DNA from: Pseudoduganella lutea
GTDB lineage: Bacteria > Pseudomonadota > Gammaproteobacteria > Burkholderiales > Burkholderiaceae_D
Assembly: GCF_004209755.1 (NCBI RefSeq)
Contig: NZ_CP035913.1
Coordinates: forward strand, 6,572,001 to 6,636,000
Length of the DNA stretch: 64,000 nt
Direction of reading: 5' to 3'
Numbering within the stretch: position 1 is the first letter of the stretch; each line of letters begins with the position of its first letter. Of this stretch, positions 35,207 through 43,519 are shown in pieces. Made by a program: the position numbers and the translations under genes. Below the pieces are notes generated by a model. That model ran no database searches. It had not been told where the DNA came from and was given only the letters and a program-made list of their open reading frames with translations.

Positions 35207-35471
35207 GCGCGCTAGTGCTAGTCAATCCCTTGTATGTGCCCCCAATCCCGGATAGTCCCTATGACCCAAAGAAAACAGCCAGTGTGTCAATCGGTGGACT
35301 TTTCCGCTTTGCAATCTGTTAACCTGGCGCGACAGGCCGGTTTCGGCTAGGAGCAGTAAGTCAATTTTAGTTTTCTTGCCGTAGAGGTGTCCGTTGAGTG
35401 AGCGGAGGCCCAGACATCTTGATTTCTTGCTGTTCGTCTCTAAATGAAGAGTAAAACACAGGAGTCATAAA

Positions 35472-35795
35472 ATGGAGATGAATGATCAACAACGGCTGAG
35501 TCAAGTCTATGACCCGGCCAGATTCCTCGATGCACTGGCTTTACATACAGGCGTCTCAGGTGACGCCGGATTAGGCAAGGCACTGCAGATTAGTAAGCAT
35601 CTTCTCACTTGGATCAGACAACGTCGGTATCCCGTCAGTGCGACGCTTTTGTTGCAAATTCACGATGCGACTGGTCTGAGCGTTCGTGAGTTGCGCGATC
35701 TAGTGGGCGACCGTCGACGTGCCGTGCGGATGAGTGACCGGCGTGTGCTGAGTCCAGAGGAACGCGTTAAAGAACATACGCGGCGCCTAACTTAA
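35472..35795 (+). CDS. Small HTH protein, Cro/CI-like
   Basis: A 107-residue protein with AGGAG before the ATG. The core FLDALALHTGV, then GLGKALQISKHLLTWIRQRRYP and DATGLSVRELRDLVGDRRR fits a helix-turn-helix in which 'KALQISKHLLTWIRQ' would be the recognition helix pair. It may be a phage-like or autoregulatory repressor. The basic C-terminus ends EHTRRLT. It is not linked to an obvious target gene. Confidence 0.7.
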   Translation: MEMNDQQRLSQVYDPARFLDALALHTGVSGDAGLGKALQISKHLLTWIRQRRYPVSATLLLQIHDATGLSVRELRDLVGDRRRAVRMSDRRVLSPEERVKEHTRRLT

Positions 35796-35905
35796 ATTGC
35801 GAATATGTGGGCTAGATCCAGCCGGTAATAGCCGCGCAGTTGAGTAGCAAGCTATTCTGGCTTGATTCAAATGAATCGGCCTAGGCCAAAGTTGGAACGA
35901 TTCAT

Positions 35906-35973
35906 ACTGCCAACTGCCAACTGCCAACTGCCAACTGCCAACTGCCAACTGCCAGCTGCCAGCTGCCAGCTGC
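35906..35973 (+). repeat. Heptanucleotide tandem repeat (ACTGCCA)
   Basis: Seven perfect copies of ACTGCCA from 35906 are followed by two of GCTGCCA and a partial copy. A 7-bp unit keeps shifting frame, so every frame through it encodes LPTANCQ-type repeats. It looks like a slipped-strand repeat tract, possibly contingency-type, but no confident gene runs through it. Confidence 0.9.
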
Positions 35974-36064
35974 GCGTCCGAGAAGCTGAACTGCACAAAC
36001 ACCATAAAGACGCCGTTTTGTCTACTTTAGGACGACAACTGCCTGACATGACAGCTCGTGATTT

Positions 36065-36127
36065 TTTCGTCTTGTCAACCTGCTATCCCGCTGCGAGAGG
36101 CCGGTTTCGGCCAGGAGCGGTCCTCTG
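36065..36127 (+). repeat. Interspersed repeat copy, short form
   Basis: Reads TCAACCTGCTATCCCGCTGC then GAGGCCGGTTTCGGCC and AGGAGCGGTC. Same core (GGCCGnTTTCGGCC + AGGAGCGG) as the copies near 35301, 37786 and 40948. Confidence 0.65.
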
Positions 36128-36191
36128 CAAACCTCCAAGATAACCGAGAGAGCCGCCGTGGCAGCAGCGTCGCTGCCGAGCTGCTTCAGAA

Positions 36192-36623
36192 ATGCCGAAC
36201 GACATGAAATTTTCTAGTCCCGACAGAAAAATTACTGAAAGCGATATCAATAGCGTCGAGGCGACAATAGGGTTGCTTTTCCCATCCGTATTGAGAAGAC
36301 AGTATCTTCAATCGAACGGTGGCGTTCCAGAACCCTATGTTTACGAAGACGCGTGTATTGATACCGTTGTATGTGAATTCATACCGATCATCTCTGATCG
36401 CGGGAGGTGTACGGCTGTATCTATGTACCAGAATCTAGTACTGGATAAGGGAATTGTCTTTCTATCATATTTTCCTTTTGCAATAGACGGAGGAGGTGAC
36501 TACTTCTTTGCCGATTGCTCGACCGAAATTGCAGAGGTCAGCTTTTTCTCCGGAGAACTTCGGTCATTGATCCCGCTATCTATAGGAATTTCCGAATTTT
36601 GGATGAAACTCAAACCCGAGTGA
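36192..36623 (+). CDS. SMI1/KNR4 (SUKH) family protein
   Basis: A 143-residue protein starting MPNDMKFSSPDRKIT. Family pattern visible: helix DINSVEATIGLLFPSVLRRQY, then a 'QSNGGVPEP' turn, and FAIDGGGDYFFADCS with the GGDYFF motif, then ISEFW. SUKH proteins often act as immunity proteins against nuclease or other toxins of polymorphic toxin systems. No toxin gene is next to it, so it may be an orphan immunity gene. Confidence 0.8.
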   Translation: MPNDMKFSSPDRKITESDINSVEATIGLLFPSVLRRQYLQSNGGVPEPYVYEDACIDTVVCEFIPIISDRGRCTAVSMYQNLVLDKGIVFLSYFPFAIDGGGDYFFADCSTEIAEVSFFSGELRSLIPLSIGISEFWMKLKPE

Positions 36624-36802
36624 GAGGCGCTATATTGCAGCTTCAGTGGAACAAACTCTCGGAAACGGCAGAGGAATTTCTGTCTTACCAGCGTCCGCTT
36701 CGGGGCGGATGCGGTCGTACAAAGTCACGGTTCGGTGACTGCTTATAATTTTTTGCCTCGCTGCAGAACCTGACCGACTCCTCCAGAAATACGAACGACG
36801 TG

Positions 36803-37579
36803 TCAGCGCACCCGGCGCCGCGCCCGCATTCCGAGCACGCCCAATCCCGCCAGCAGCATCCCGTACGTCCCCGGTTCCGGCACTGCGCTTACATTCGCCG
36901 TTAGCACGAGGTCCGTCAACTGCAACGCGCTCCAAGCGGGCCATGAGTGGTAGCTGATCCAGCTGCTGCCGCCCTCGAAGTGGGTGATCTCGTACATCGT
37001 TCCCGCCGCGTACGCGAACAGCGTGCTCTGTATGTCGAGCGTGAAGTCTCCTGTCGTGTGCGTATTGGTCGCCAGAGCGAATGGCGCGCTGCCTTCGATA
37101 TAGGGAACGTTCAAACGAGGCAGGGTCGTCGAGATGCCGGCGCTGGTCAGTGTCCAGGCGATCGTCGCTTCGTTGCCGGCTTCTCCACCGCGTCCGAAGC
37201 AGTTGATGCCGCATTCAAAATCGGGTGGCGTGATCTCGGAGCTGGCATTCAGGGTGCCGCTGAGCGTCAGCGACGTAATCCGGTAGCCCTCTGTCACCGT
37301 GCCGGCCAGCTGCACGCCTCCGAACACCGTGTTCTCACGCGGCGCGTCTTCGCTATAAGCCAGTACAGGAGTGTTTGCCGGATCGCCAGTCAGGGCAATG
37401 CGTACCGTGCTGCCCGTGTCCGACAGCAGGTCGATCTCCGCCGAGCCGCTGCTCGATCCGGCAATCGCCAGCGTGAAGCCGCTGGTCGTCAAGTGTTGTT
37501 CGGCATGCGCGGCTGGTAGGAAGGCGAGCGACATGGCAAATACGGTAACCAGGGCAAATCCGCGCGAAATAGGCTGCAT
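36803..37579 (-). CDS. PEP-CTERM surface-sorting protein
   Basis: A 258-residue secreted protein with a signal peptide (MQPISRGFALVTVFAMSLAF, cleavage near HAE-QH). The beta-rich middle has a Cys pair ECGINC. The C-terminal tripartite sorting signal is complete: VPEPGTYGM, a hydrophobic helix LLAGLGVLGM and RARRRVR. Exosortase cleaves such a tail and the protein is attached to exopolysaccharide or the envelope. No exosortase gene is in the window. Confidence 0.92.
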   Translation of the reverse strand: MQPISRGFALVTVFAMSLAFLPAAHAEQHLTTSGFTLAIAGSSSGSAEIDLLSDTGSTVRIALTGDPANTPVLAYSEDAPRENTVFGGVQLAGTVTEGYRITSLTLSGTLNASSEITPPDFECGINCFGRGGEAGNEATIAWTLTSAGISTTLPRLNVPYIEGSAPFALATNTHTTGDFTLDIQSTLFAYAAGTMYEITHFEGGSSWISYHSWPAWSALQLTDLVLTANVSAVPEPGTYGMLLAGLGVLGMRARRRVR

Positions 37580-37785
37580 GGCGATTTCCTTTCGTGGCTT
37601 GGGAAGGAGCGGGTGAATTGTCTGAGCATAGATAAAATTATGCTAATTGTCATGAACTAGCAGGCCGGTTGCTGCTTCCGCGCGACAAGTAGCAGTGGCT
37701 TGCACTGTGCAGTTTAGGAGGGATCAATGTCAGTGCATCTTACGAGCCGAGAGCCGTCTATTGGCGGCAGACCACAGCAGTGCTC

Positions 37786-37900
37786 GCGGGTGTCTGCTTT
37801 GGGGCGGGAGCTGCCTGTTGTGACAGTCTATGACTTTCCGGTGCGGCGACCTGCTATGCTGCGGCGAACGGCCGCGTTCGGCCAGGAGCGGTCATTGAAG
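37786..37900 (+). repeat. Interspersed repeat copy, full form
   Basis: The longest copy: TGTCTGCTTTGGGGCGGGAG, CTGCCTGTTGTGACAGTC, TATGACTTTCCGGTGCGGCG, ACCTGCTATGCTGCGGCG, then AACGGCCGCGTTCGGCC and AGGAGCGGTCATTG. Other copies occur near 34064 and 40948. Confidence 0.8.
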
Positions 37901-37944
37901 CACTTGGCTTCCATAATAATCGAACGCTTAAAGCGAGCAATACT

Positions 37945-38130
37945 GTGTCTGATTTTAAACAAAAAACAGAAATCTTCGAAATGGCAAGTGGCGATATCAG
38001 TGTATGGGTCGACGGTGGAATTCACCTCAAAATCAATGCGCCGGGTACAGACCCTGTTGAACTAGGCGAGCAGGAAGCGCTGAAACTTGGTGAGCTTTTA
38101 GTGCGCTTGGCGATTGAGCAACGCGGCTAA
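37945..38130 (+). CDS. Small acidic hypothetical protein
   Basis: A 61-residue frame from GTG 37945 (or ATG at 37981), ending ALKLGELLVRLAIEQRG. The body GDISVWVDGGIHLKINAPGTDP looks like two beta strands with a turn, so it is likely a real small protein. No family known. It lies just after a full interspersed repeat and before another small gene. Confidence 0.6.
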   Translation: MSDFKQKTEIFEMASGDISVWVDGGIHLKINAPGTDPVELGEQEALKLGELLVRLAIEQRG

Positions 38131-38172
38131 GGGCCAGAAGCTACCTACACCTTGACTACCTTTAACTAATCA

Positions 38173-38475
38173 ATGTCAGACTATCAAGCCTCTTGGCAAA
38201 GAACGGAACGCCTGCTAGTGTCAGCAAAGGCATTACTCCTGCCGGAAGTTGCCGCAGCCAATGAGACTGACCTGCGACAATTCGATGAGTTTTTGGATGC
38301 CAACGAACTCGGACTAGCGTTTGAATGGCTAGAGTCGATCACTTACGAAGATCAGCCAACCTGCCTTCCGCTTCTACGGCTGTTGAGGTCCGCTGCGGAA
38401 GAAATGAACATGGGTGAAAACTTGGCGGAGCTTGACAGCAGAATTAACGCGTTGGCTAAACCTCTAACCCAGTAA
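38173..38475 (+). CDS. Small helical hypothetical protein
   Basis: A 100-residue acidic protein, all helix-like, with ATG at 38173. The pattern FDEFLDANELGLAFEWLESI then LLRLLRSAAEEMNMGE resembles small immunity or adaptor proteins with a four-helix fold, but I do not claim a family. It stands 42 bases after the 61-residue gene on the same strand; the repeat at 38478 follows directly. Confidence 0.7.
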   Translation: MSDYQASWQRTERLLVSAKALLLPEVAAANETDLRQFDEFLDANELGLAFEWLESITYEDQPTCLPLLRLLRSAAEEMNMGENLAELDSRINALAKPLTQ

Positions 38476-38477
38476 CG

Positions 38478-38545
38478 AATGAACGTCCGCTTTGGGGCGG
38501 AACCGGCCAGTCGTGACAGGCGGCTTTCCGCCAGAAGCGGACTGT
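38478..38545 (+). repeat. Interspersed repeat copy, short form
   Basis: Reads AACGTCCGCTTTGGGGCGG, AACCGGCCAGTCGTGACAGG and CGGCTTTCCGCCAGAAGCGG. It starts three bases after the stop of the 38173-38475 gene. The left half matches 40948, the right end the AGAAGCGG core. Confidence 0.75.
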
Positions 38546-38855
38546 CGATATGGAAATTTCGCTCCGTGTATGGAGACCAGTAGGTGCCAATCGAGGCGGC
38601 TGACATAGTGTTGTGTACGGCCGCTGAAATGTCATGTACAGTCATCGCTGTTCCAAGGTCGGTTCGCCCCTCTGGATCGCTCGCGCCGGTCATGAATCAC
38701 GGCGCTCTGGCGACCGAATGCATTCGAGCTTGTCGACATCAAAGATGGTTATAGCCGATCCATCTGGCCTTGTAAGGCGAGCCAACAGGGCATAGCAGCG
38801 AGGTCGACAAAACGGTGCCTGCGCCATTTCACAAGCACAATCAAGGAGCACGGTC
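38546..38855. other. 310-bp region without a gene
   Basis: No coding frame of note. The 38790-38855 part leads into the small membrane protein gene and carries AGGAG at its end. Nothing else recognised. Confidence 0.4.
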
Positions 38856-39095
38856 ATGATTCTGGAATTAGCATTTCATCTGCTTTTCGAGACCGTATTG
38901 TTTGGTGTCGGAAGATACGTGATCATCATCGCAACGTTCGGCAGAGTACGTCCGGTTACGCTGAAGGAAACTTGGGCCATCTGTGCGCAGAAAGGTCGTG
39001 CCATGGAAATCTATTACGAGTTCGTGGCCGTCACTCTCATTGGCATGATTACTCTGGGAGTGATCTTGACGTTGGTTATCTCCTTACATAGATGA
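38856..39095 (+). CDS. Small two-pass membrane protein
   Basis: A 79-residue protein with AGGAG upstream. Two hydrophobic segments (about residues 4-30 and 55-76) flank a basic loop with RVRPVTLKETWA. No family recognised. Confidence 0.7.
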   Translation: MILELAFHLLFETVLFGVGRYVIIIATFGRVRPVTLKETWAICAQKGRAMEIYYEFVAVTLIGMITLGVILTLVISLHR

Positions 39096-39236
39096 GCCAC
39101 GAGCCGTCCGGTTTTAGGGCGGGAGCGGCCGCGGGCCCGACCAACTTCATTGGTAACGCCGCCGGTCGCCGGCTGGATCGGGTACCCTCCGACCGTCGTA
39201 TGGTCGTTCAGAATCAATGACCTACAGCGTCTAGTT

Positions 39237-39292
39237 CCGACCAATTTTATTTGCGCTAGTCAGGAATGACTAGCGCAAATAAAATTGGTCGG
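39237..39292. repeat. Perfect 26-bp inverted repeat
   Basis: Arms of 26 bases (39237-39262 and 39267-39292) flank GGAA. The left arm starts CCGACCAATTTTATTTGCGC and the right arm ends AAAATTGGTCGG. Just outside, CCCGACCAACTT (about 39133) and AAGTTGGTCGGG (about 39300) pair as a second, outer inverted repeat. Such nested repeats are typical of IS ends, but no transposase lies between the arms. Confidence 0.9.
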
Positions 39293-39357
39293 ATCAGAAT
39301 AAAGTTGGTCGGGAGAGCCCCCGCCGGGTAGACCACGCCTTTCTGGCACAGGCACGC

Positions 39358-39732
39358 ATGCTCATGTACAGTGGGCCAGTCGGCAGAACGCTTTCGGTCA
39401 AGATGTTGGTTCAAGAAATGGCGCGACCAGGAGACGATAGACTGATGAATTTTGTTCCGCTTGGGCTAATCCGCGCCGCCATCGCCTGGCGACGTGAGCG
39501 CGGATATAGCGGCCGCGGTGGGGTCGTTCTCATCCACAACGACATTGTGGCGGGGTGGACCAGCGCACTGCGCACCCCAGAGCACTGGGCCCCTGGCACC
39601 ATCGCGATCGATGAAATCGGCCATAGCTGGATCGCGACCGGTGGCGATGCGTCGGTCGGCGCCACAGTATGGATGCCTTTCGATACTCGATCGTGGCTGC
39701 GCATGAGACATGCCGGACTGAGGGGGAAATAA
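39358..39732 (+). CDS. Hypothetical protein
   Basis: A 124-residue frame; ATG at 39358 or, better, inside at 39445 (MNFVPLGLIRAAIAWRRE). The C-terminal part GVVLIHNDIVAGWTSALR, then GTIAIDEIGHSWIATGGD and SVGATVWMPF has the look of a folded beta-rich domain. No family named. The opposite strand also has an open frame, so this is not certain. Confidence 0.5.
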   Translation: MLMYSGPVGRTLSVKMLVQEMARPGDDRLMNFVPLGLIRAAIAWRRERGYSGRGGVVLIHNDIVAGWTSALRTPEHWAPGTIAIDEIGHSWIATGGDASVGATVWMPFDTRSWLRMRHAGLRGK

Positions 39733-39852
39733 CGTGAACTGCGCCGGCGACATCATCGCTGTGCCAGCTGAACACCGCTGCTGCGGCTGCCTAAAAAAAG
39801 CGCCTAACAAAACCTGCTGCTTCTCCTGGTGCGACAAACACGTACACTTTGG

Positions 39853-39892
39853 CAATGGGACCGGCCGCTTTCGGCCAGAAGCAGTCATTCGC
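39853..39892 (+). repeat. Interspersed repeat copy, minimal form
   Basis: Contains GGGACCGGCCGCTTTCGGCC and AGAAGCAGTCATTC, the right-hand core of the family, just before the frameshifted gene at 39927. Confidence 0.6.
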
Positions 39893-39926
39893 TTTCGCGA
39901 TTTTTTATGCTGGACAAGGAATTTAT

Positions 39927-40324
39927 ATGGATAAAAACTCATCGTGTGACCCCTTGGTGGAATTTTTGAAAACAGTGCCTGGAGTTAAACCAAGCATGGG
40001 GCAGGGGCGTTCGAGGATGGGACCTGGTGGGTCAAGCTTCAAGTCGATATCGGACATCCGCTTGCCTGGCAAGTTGTTCAGGAAATGGGGCACGTCTTAA
40101 ATTACATTTCAATTTCTGAACCGCTGCCGACGATCTTCAAGCCGGTGTCACCTCCGCCGTATATGAACGGTGGGCCACAGCAATTCCTGTCGTGGGTCAT
40201 TGAGTCGACTGAGAAAGAGTTTAGTCCAGCATTGTGCGCCGAATGGTTAAGTGGCCGGATGCCTCGACCAATTGATGACTTATCTCAATGGGCGGGTAAT
40301 GATTCAGACGATGACGAATCGTAG
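39927..40324 (+). pseudogene. Hypothetical gene with a one-base frameshift
   Basis: The ATG at 39927 opens a frame reading MDKNSSCDPLVEFLKTVPG, VKPSMGQG. From about 40005 the coding sense moves to another frame: AFEDGTWWVKLQVDIGHPLA, WQVVQEMGHVLNYI, SPPPYMNGGPQQFLSW to the end at 40324. Adding one G to the GGGG run near 40003 restores a single protein of ~130 residues. Related sequences occur as hypothetical proteins in this group; function unknown. Confidence 0.75.
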
Positions 40325-40445
40325 ATAGGATGCAGGCCATCACCGGCTAAATGGTGAGACAGCCTCGGTTCGCGGGCATGTCCGCTTTGGGGCGTAAGCT
40401 GCCTTTCATATCTACCATAAATATTCATCGGTCTGGAGGCTTATA

Positions 40446-40940
40446 ATGCTCAATATTAATTTGTATCTCATTTTTGTAGCATTGGTATTGCTTAGCTCCG
40501 CCTGCAGCTCCAAAAAAGAGGAAGGGATATATGGTTTTATCGAAGATGAGTCAGTCAGAAATACCATTTTTCCACTCCATGACTTCATTGATGCGGAAGC
40601 TGAAGTAGTATGTGTACTTGACCCATATCAATCGGAGTTCTCAAAGGTTGATCTCGAAAGCGAACGTTTTAACAAATATCTCACTAATATCGCGCATGTG
40701 CCAAAGGAGAACTATTGGTCGTTAATGATTGCTTCAGAAGCAGCCATTAAAAAAGTTGATTTCTCAATAGCTCGAAAAAGATTTTTTTTGACTCAATTCG
40801 AAATTGACCGCGGGGTAGGTGAGAAATTAATGTTCCCACAAGGCTTTACCCCAAAAAAATGCGCAGTCGCTCGTAAAGCGACAATTGCAAAAGTTGAACT
40901 TAAAGAAAATATTTATTTGGTATTCGGAGAGGTAGAGTGA
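40446..40940 (+). CDS. Small lipoprotein
   Basis: A 164-residue protein with a lipoprotein signal, LLSSAC, so Cys20 would be lipidated after signal peptidase II cleavage. The mature part is charged and has a second Cys pair near the end. GC content is visibly low compared with neighbours. No family recognised. Confidence 0.75.
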   Translation: MLNINLYLIFVALVLLSSACSSKKEEGIYGFIEDESVRNTIFPLHDFIDAEAEVVCVLDPYQSEFSKVDLESERFNKYLTNIAHVPKENYWSLMIASEAAIKKVDFSIARKRFFLTQFEIDRGVGEKLMFPQGFTPKKCAVARKATIAKVELKENIYLVFGEVE

Positions 40941-40947
40941 GTACTGA

Positions 40948-41055
40948 TAACGTCCGCTTAGGGGCGGGAGCAGCCTGTCGTGACAGTCTGTGACCTTTCG
41001 GTTCAGCGACCTGCTGTGCTGCAGCGAACGGCCGAGATTGGCCTAACAGCCGCCA
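40948..41055 (+). repeat. Interspersed repeat copy, full form
   Basis: Starts eight bases after the lipoprotein stop: ACGTCCGCTTAGGGGCGGGA, GCAGCCTGTCGTGACAGTC, TGTGACCTTTCGGTTCAGCG, ACCTGCTGTGCTGCAGCG, AACGGCCGAGATTGGCC. Same order of blocks as the 37786 copy. Confidence 0.8.
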
Positions 41056-41079
41056 TTAAACAATTTCGGGTGACATGTC

Positions 41080-41535
41080 ATGGTGGTGCGCGATTTTACA
41101 GACCTCGATTTCCCTGCTGTGTGCAGCATTTAAATTGAGGCACGAAGCGACGAGCTCGAGTTCGAAAACATTAAGCTCGTAGTCACTCAGTTAGACGAAG
41201 ATTAGACCCTTCTGACAGCGTTCGGAGAATCAACCGTACTGGTTCTTGATGATAAAGAAGTCTTGGGATTCGTAGCCCTGTACAGCAATCAGTTACGCGC
41301 CGTATTTGTTCGAAGAGATGTTCGAGGAAAGGGTATGGGGCAAGCATTGCTAGATGCTGCGCGTTCACAAACTGGTAGGGAAATGATCCTAAACGTTGCG
41401 AAGCCAAACATCAGAGCTCAACGGTTTTGCACACGCAACGGTTTTCGGGCTGTGGGAGAGGTAGCCAGGATGTACCGTAGCACGGAGATCAAATACATTC
41501 AAATGAGGTCTAGCTATGCGTCACCTGAGTGTTAA
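41080..41535 (+). pseudogene. GNAT acetyltransferase with two in-frame stops
   Basis: From ATG 41080 the frame reads MVVRDFTDLDFPAVCSI-TAA-IEARSDELEFENIKLVV, then QLDED-TAG-TLLTAFGES, then STVLVLDDKEVLGFVALYSN. The GNAT motif A follows as AVFVRRDVRGKGMGQALLDA, then NVAKPNIRAQRFCTRNGFRA. Replacing the two stops gives a full ~150-residue acetyltransferase, so decay is recent. Confidence 0.85.
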
Positions 41536-41561
41536 TCATTAACGTGATGACGGAGAGAAAA

Positions 41562-41891
41562 ATGAATCGAGTAGCGAACGCAATTTGCGGAGTTTTCGTA
41601 GTCATATCAAGCCTTATTGGCGTTTACGGCTATTTGCATATCCCAGCTGACCGCCCAATCGCTGTGCACTTCGATTTATCCGGCACGCCAGACGGTTTTG
41701 CACCTACTTATATGGCATTTTTGATCATACCGCTAATCGGCATCGCTACGTTGGTGATTGTTGCGTTGCAAAGCAGTTCTATTCCCGAAGGGCGTACCGT
41801 GCGCGGGGGAGCGGCCATTGTTGTAATTGTTGTTCAGGCGATTCTCTGCTTTGGGCAGTTGTTCATTCTGTTTCAAGAATTGAAAGGGTGA
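41562..41891 (+). CDS. DUF1648-like small membrane protein
   Basis: A 109-residue membrane protein with ACGGAGAG before the ATG. First segment residues 7-24, then DRPIAVHFDLSGTPDGFAP (the DUF1648 signature 'xxHxxxxGxPDG'), a second segment MAFLIIPLIGIATLVIVAL and a third near the end. Proteins of this kind are found as SdpI-like immunity or stress proteins. Confidence 0.7.
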   Translation: MNRVANAICGVFVVISSLIGVYGYLHIPADRPIAVHFDLSGTPDGFAPTYMAFLIIPLIGIATLVIVALQSSSIPEGRTVRGGAAIVVIVVQAILCFGQLFILFQELKG

Positions 41892-42090
41892 GGTATATAA
41901 GCGGTAAGCGAAAAAGGTCTGACTCGAGGCCAAAACTATCAAAAACGGGCCTTCACCATAAGCTCTTTTGGTACTTTGAGCTTTCTTCAGACTTGAGGAG
42001 TTCCGAACGTCCGCTTAGGGGCGGTACCGGTCCTTCGATGAACGACGTAGATCGGCCAAAACCGGCCGGCCGGAACAATGAACAAAAAAA

Positions 42091-42108
42091 AAGACGCCGA
42101 AGCGTCTT
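42091..42108 (-). terminator. Rho-independent terminator for the PEP-CTERM gene
   Basis: On the minus strand AAGACGC-TTCG-GCGTCTT is followed by a run of T (42083-42090). A UUCG tetraloop makes it very stable. It lies 25 bases below the stop of the 42133-42627 gene. Confidence 0.9.
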
Positions 42109-42132
42109 TCCATCTAGCTGAGTACCGCGCAA

Positions 42133-42627
42133 TCAAGCCTTGCGACGACGAGCCAGGAAGCCCATAACGCCCAGGCCGCCCAGCAGCATCCCGTAAGTGG
42201 TTGGCTCAGGAACAGCCGAGGTTACGTCGATCGTCCCGGCGTAGCTGGCAACGTCGCCAAATGCCTTGCCAGTGATGACCAGGGTCAGTGTGCCGTTGAC
42301 CGGCAGATCCGAGAAATCGATATCGGAATACTTGGCGCCGTTCGTCAGGTCAAGCTCAACGCCGTTCAACGTTGCGGAGTAGAAGTCGATATTGCTTTTC
42401 TTGTTTTGCACGTTGCGAGCGAAACCGGTTGCATCGGCGGACATGCCGCTGTAGCTGAACGTGAACGTGTCAGTAAAGTCGCCGATAGCATGGCTGGTGC
42501 CAAAATCAGCGGTCCAGTTCGCGTCCCCAGCTGCCAGAACGATCGTCGGGGAGGTATAGTTTTCGGCCATTGCGCCGCCAAATGCGGTGCTGAGGATTGC
42601 TGCCAGGGCGATGGATTGCAGTTTCAT
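42133..42627 (-). CDS. FxDxF-type PEP-CTERM protein
   Basis: A 164-residue secreted protein starting MKLQSIALAAILST (cleavage near AMA-EN). The motif IGDFTDTFTFSYS is the FxDxF signature near the N-terminus. The C-terminus has VPEPTTYGM, LLGGLGVMGF and LARRRKA, a complete exosortase sorting tail. A matching terminator lies directly after the gene. Expected at the cell surface or in extracellular matrix. Confidence 0.92.
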   Translation of the reverse strand: MKLQSIALAAILSTAFGGAMAENYTSPTIVLAAGDANWTADFGTSHAIGDFTDTFTFSYSGMSADATGFARNVQNKKSNIDFYSATLNGVELDLTNGAKYSDIDFSDLPVNGTLTLVITGKAFGDVASYAGTIDVTSAVPEPTTYGMLLGGLGVMGFLARRRKA

Positions 42628-42885
42628 TTTATTCTCTCAAGTACTAGATGTTGTTGAGCAACTAAGGTAACTCACACCACATTAGTTGTCAATGATTTAT
42701 TAAAATTTCCTTAAGAAAATAATTACTCTGCAACACCGCTAACACGTGCTGGTGCATCGAATGTGCGTACGAGCGTCCGGTATGGACAACATCTAGTGCC
42801 CACTCGGTGGTTGAAACCGATCAAGTGTGATTCTTCGTTCGCCGGCAGTTGAGTAGGAGATGGCCCATGACGCTCACGTGCTAAG

Positions 42886-43263
42886 CTACGACGCTGACGT
42901 GAAGTGGCGAGCTAGCTTGGCGACCAATTGTCGAGGCGACAGAGGCTTCTCTAGAAACTCAGCATTGCTCACCTGTCGCACCCAGGAGCGTTCGTCTAAG
43001 GCGGTCAACGAAGTCATGATCAGAATGAGGAACGAACTGTCCGGATACATTTTTCGAGCCAACGGACACAGCGTTCGGCCATCCATACCGTTCATGTTAA
43101 TGTCCGTAATGAGCACATCAGGACAGCGCTTTGTCATCTTTGCCAAAGCATCGTGGCCATCGATCGCGGTGGCCACGTCGTATCCCTCTCGTTCGAGTGA
43201 AAGGCGGAGCACACGAACAACGTAAGGTTCGTCGTCAACTAACAGGATGTGACGCTGGATCAT
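42886..43263 (-). CDS. Single-domain response regulator receiver
   Basis: A 125-residue CheY-like protein: ILLVDDEPYVV (acidic pair), LITDINMNGMDG (phospho-Asp), a MTSLTALDE switch region, and FLEKPLS (Lys). There is no output domain. It may relay from a hybrid kinase such as the one at 31892-33805, though the genes are far apart. Confidence 0.85.
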   Translation of the reverse strand: MIQRHILLVDDEPYVVRVLRLSLEREGYDVATAIDGHDALAKMTKRCPDVLITDINMNGMDGRTLCPLARKMYPDSSFLILIMTSLTALDERSWVRQVSNAEFLEKPLSPRQLVAKLARHFTSAS

Positions 43264-43519
43264 AGGATGACCAGCTTACACCCTTAACAAGGCAAAAGGA
43301 AATTGGCGCTATCTCTCCGTCGGGCACAGTCTCATGCAGTTGAGGCAAAGGCTGTCGCCACCAACGTCCTCAAACGGAAGAATCCCGGCGATGCGATAGT
43401 GCTGTTTTGGTAAATGCCGATGAGGCTGGAAGCTGCATTAGTTGTCGTAACTTGACAGACTACCTCGACAATAGGCTGCATTCGCTTAGTAGAGGTGCGG
43501 CGGTGTAAAGCCCAGTACA

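Noticed and set aside
35906..35973. CRISPR-like or coding repeat
   Set aside because: The units are 7 bp and adjacent with no spacers; frames are LPTANCQ repeats only, so neither a CRISPR array nor a convincing protein.
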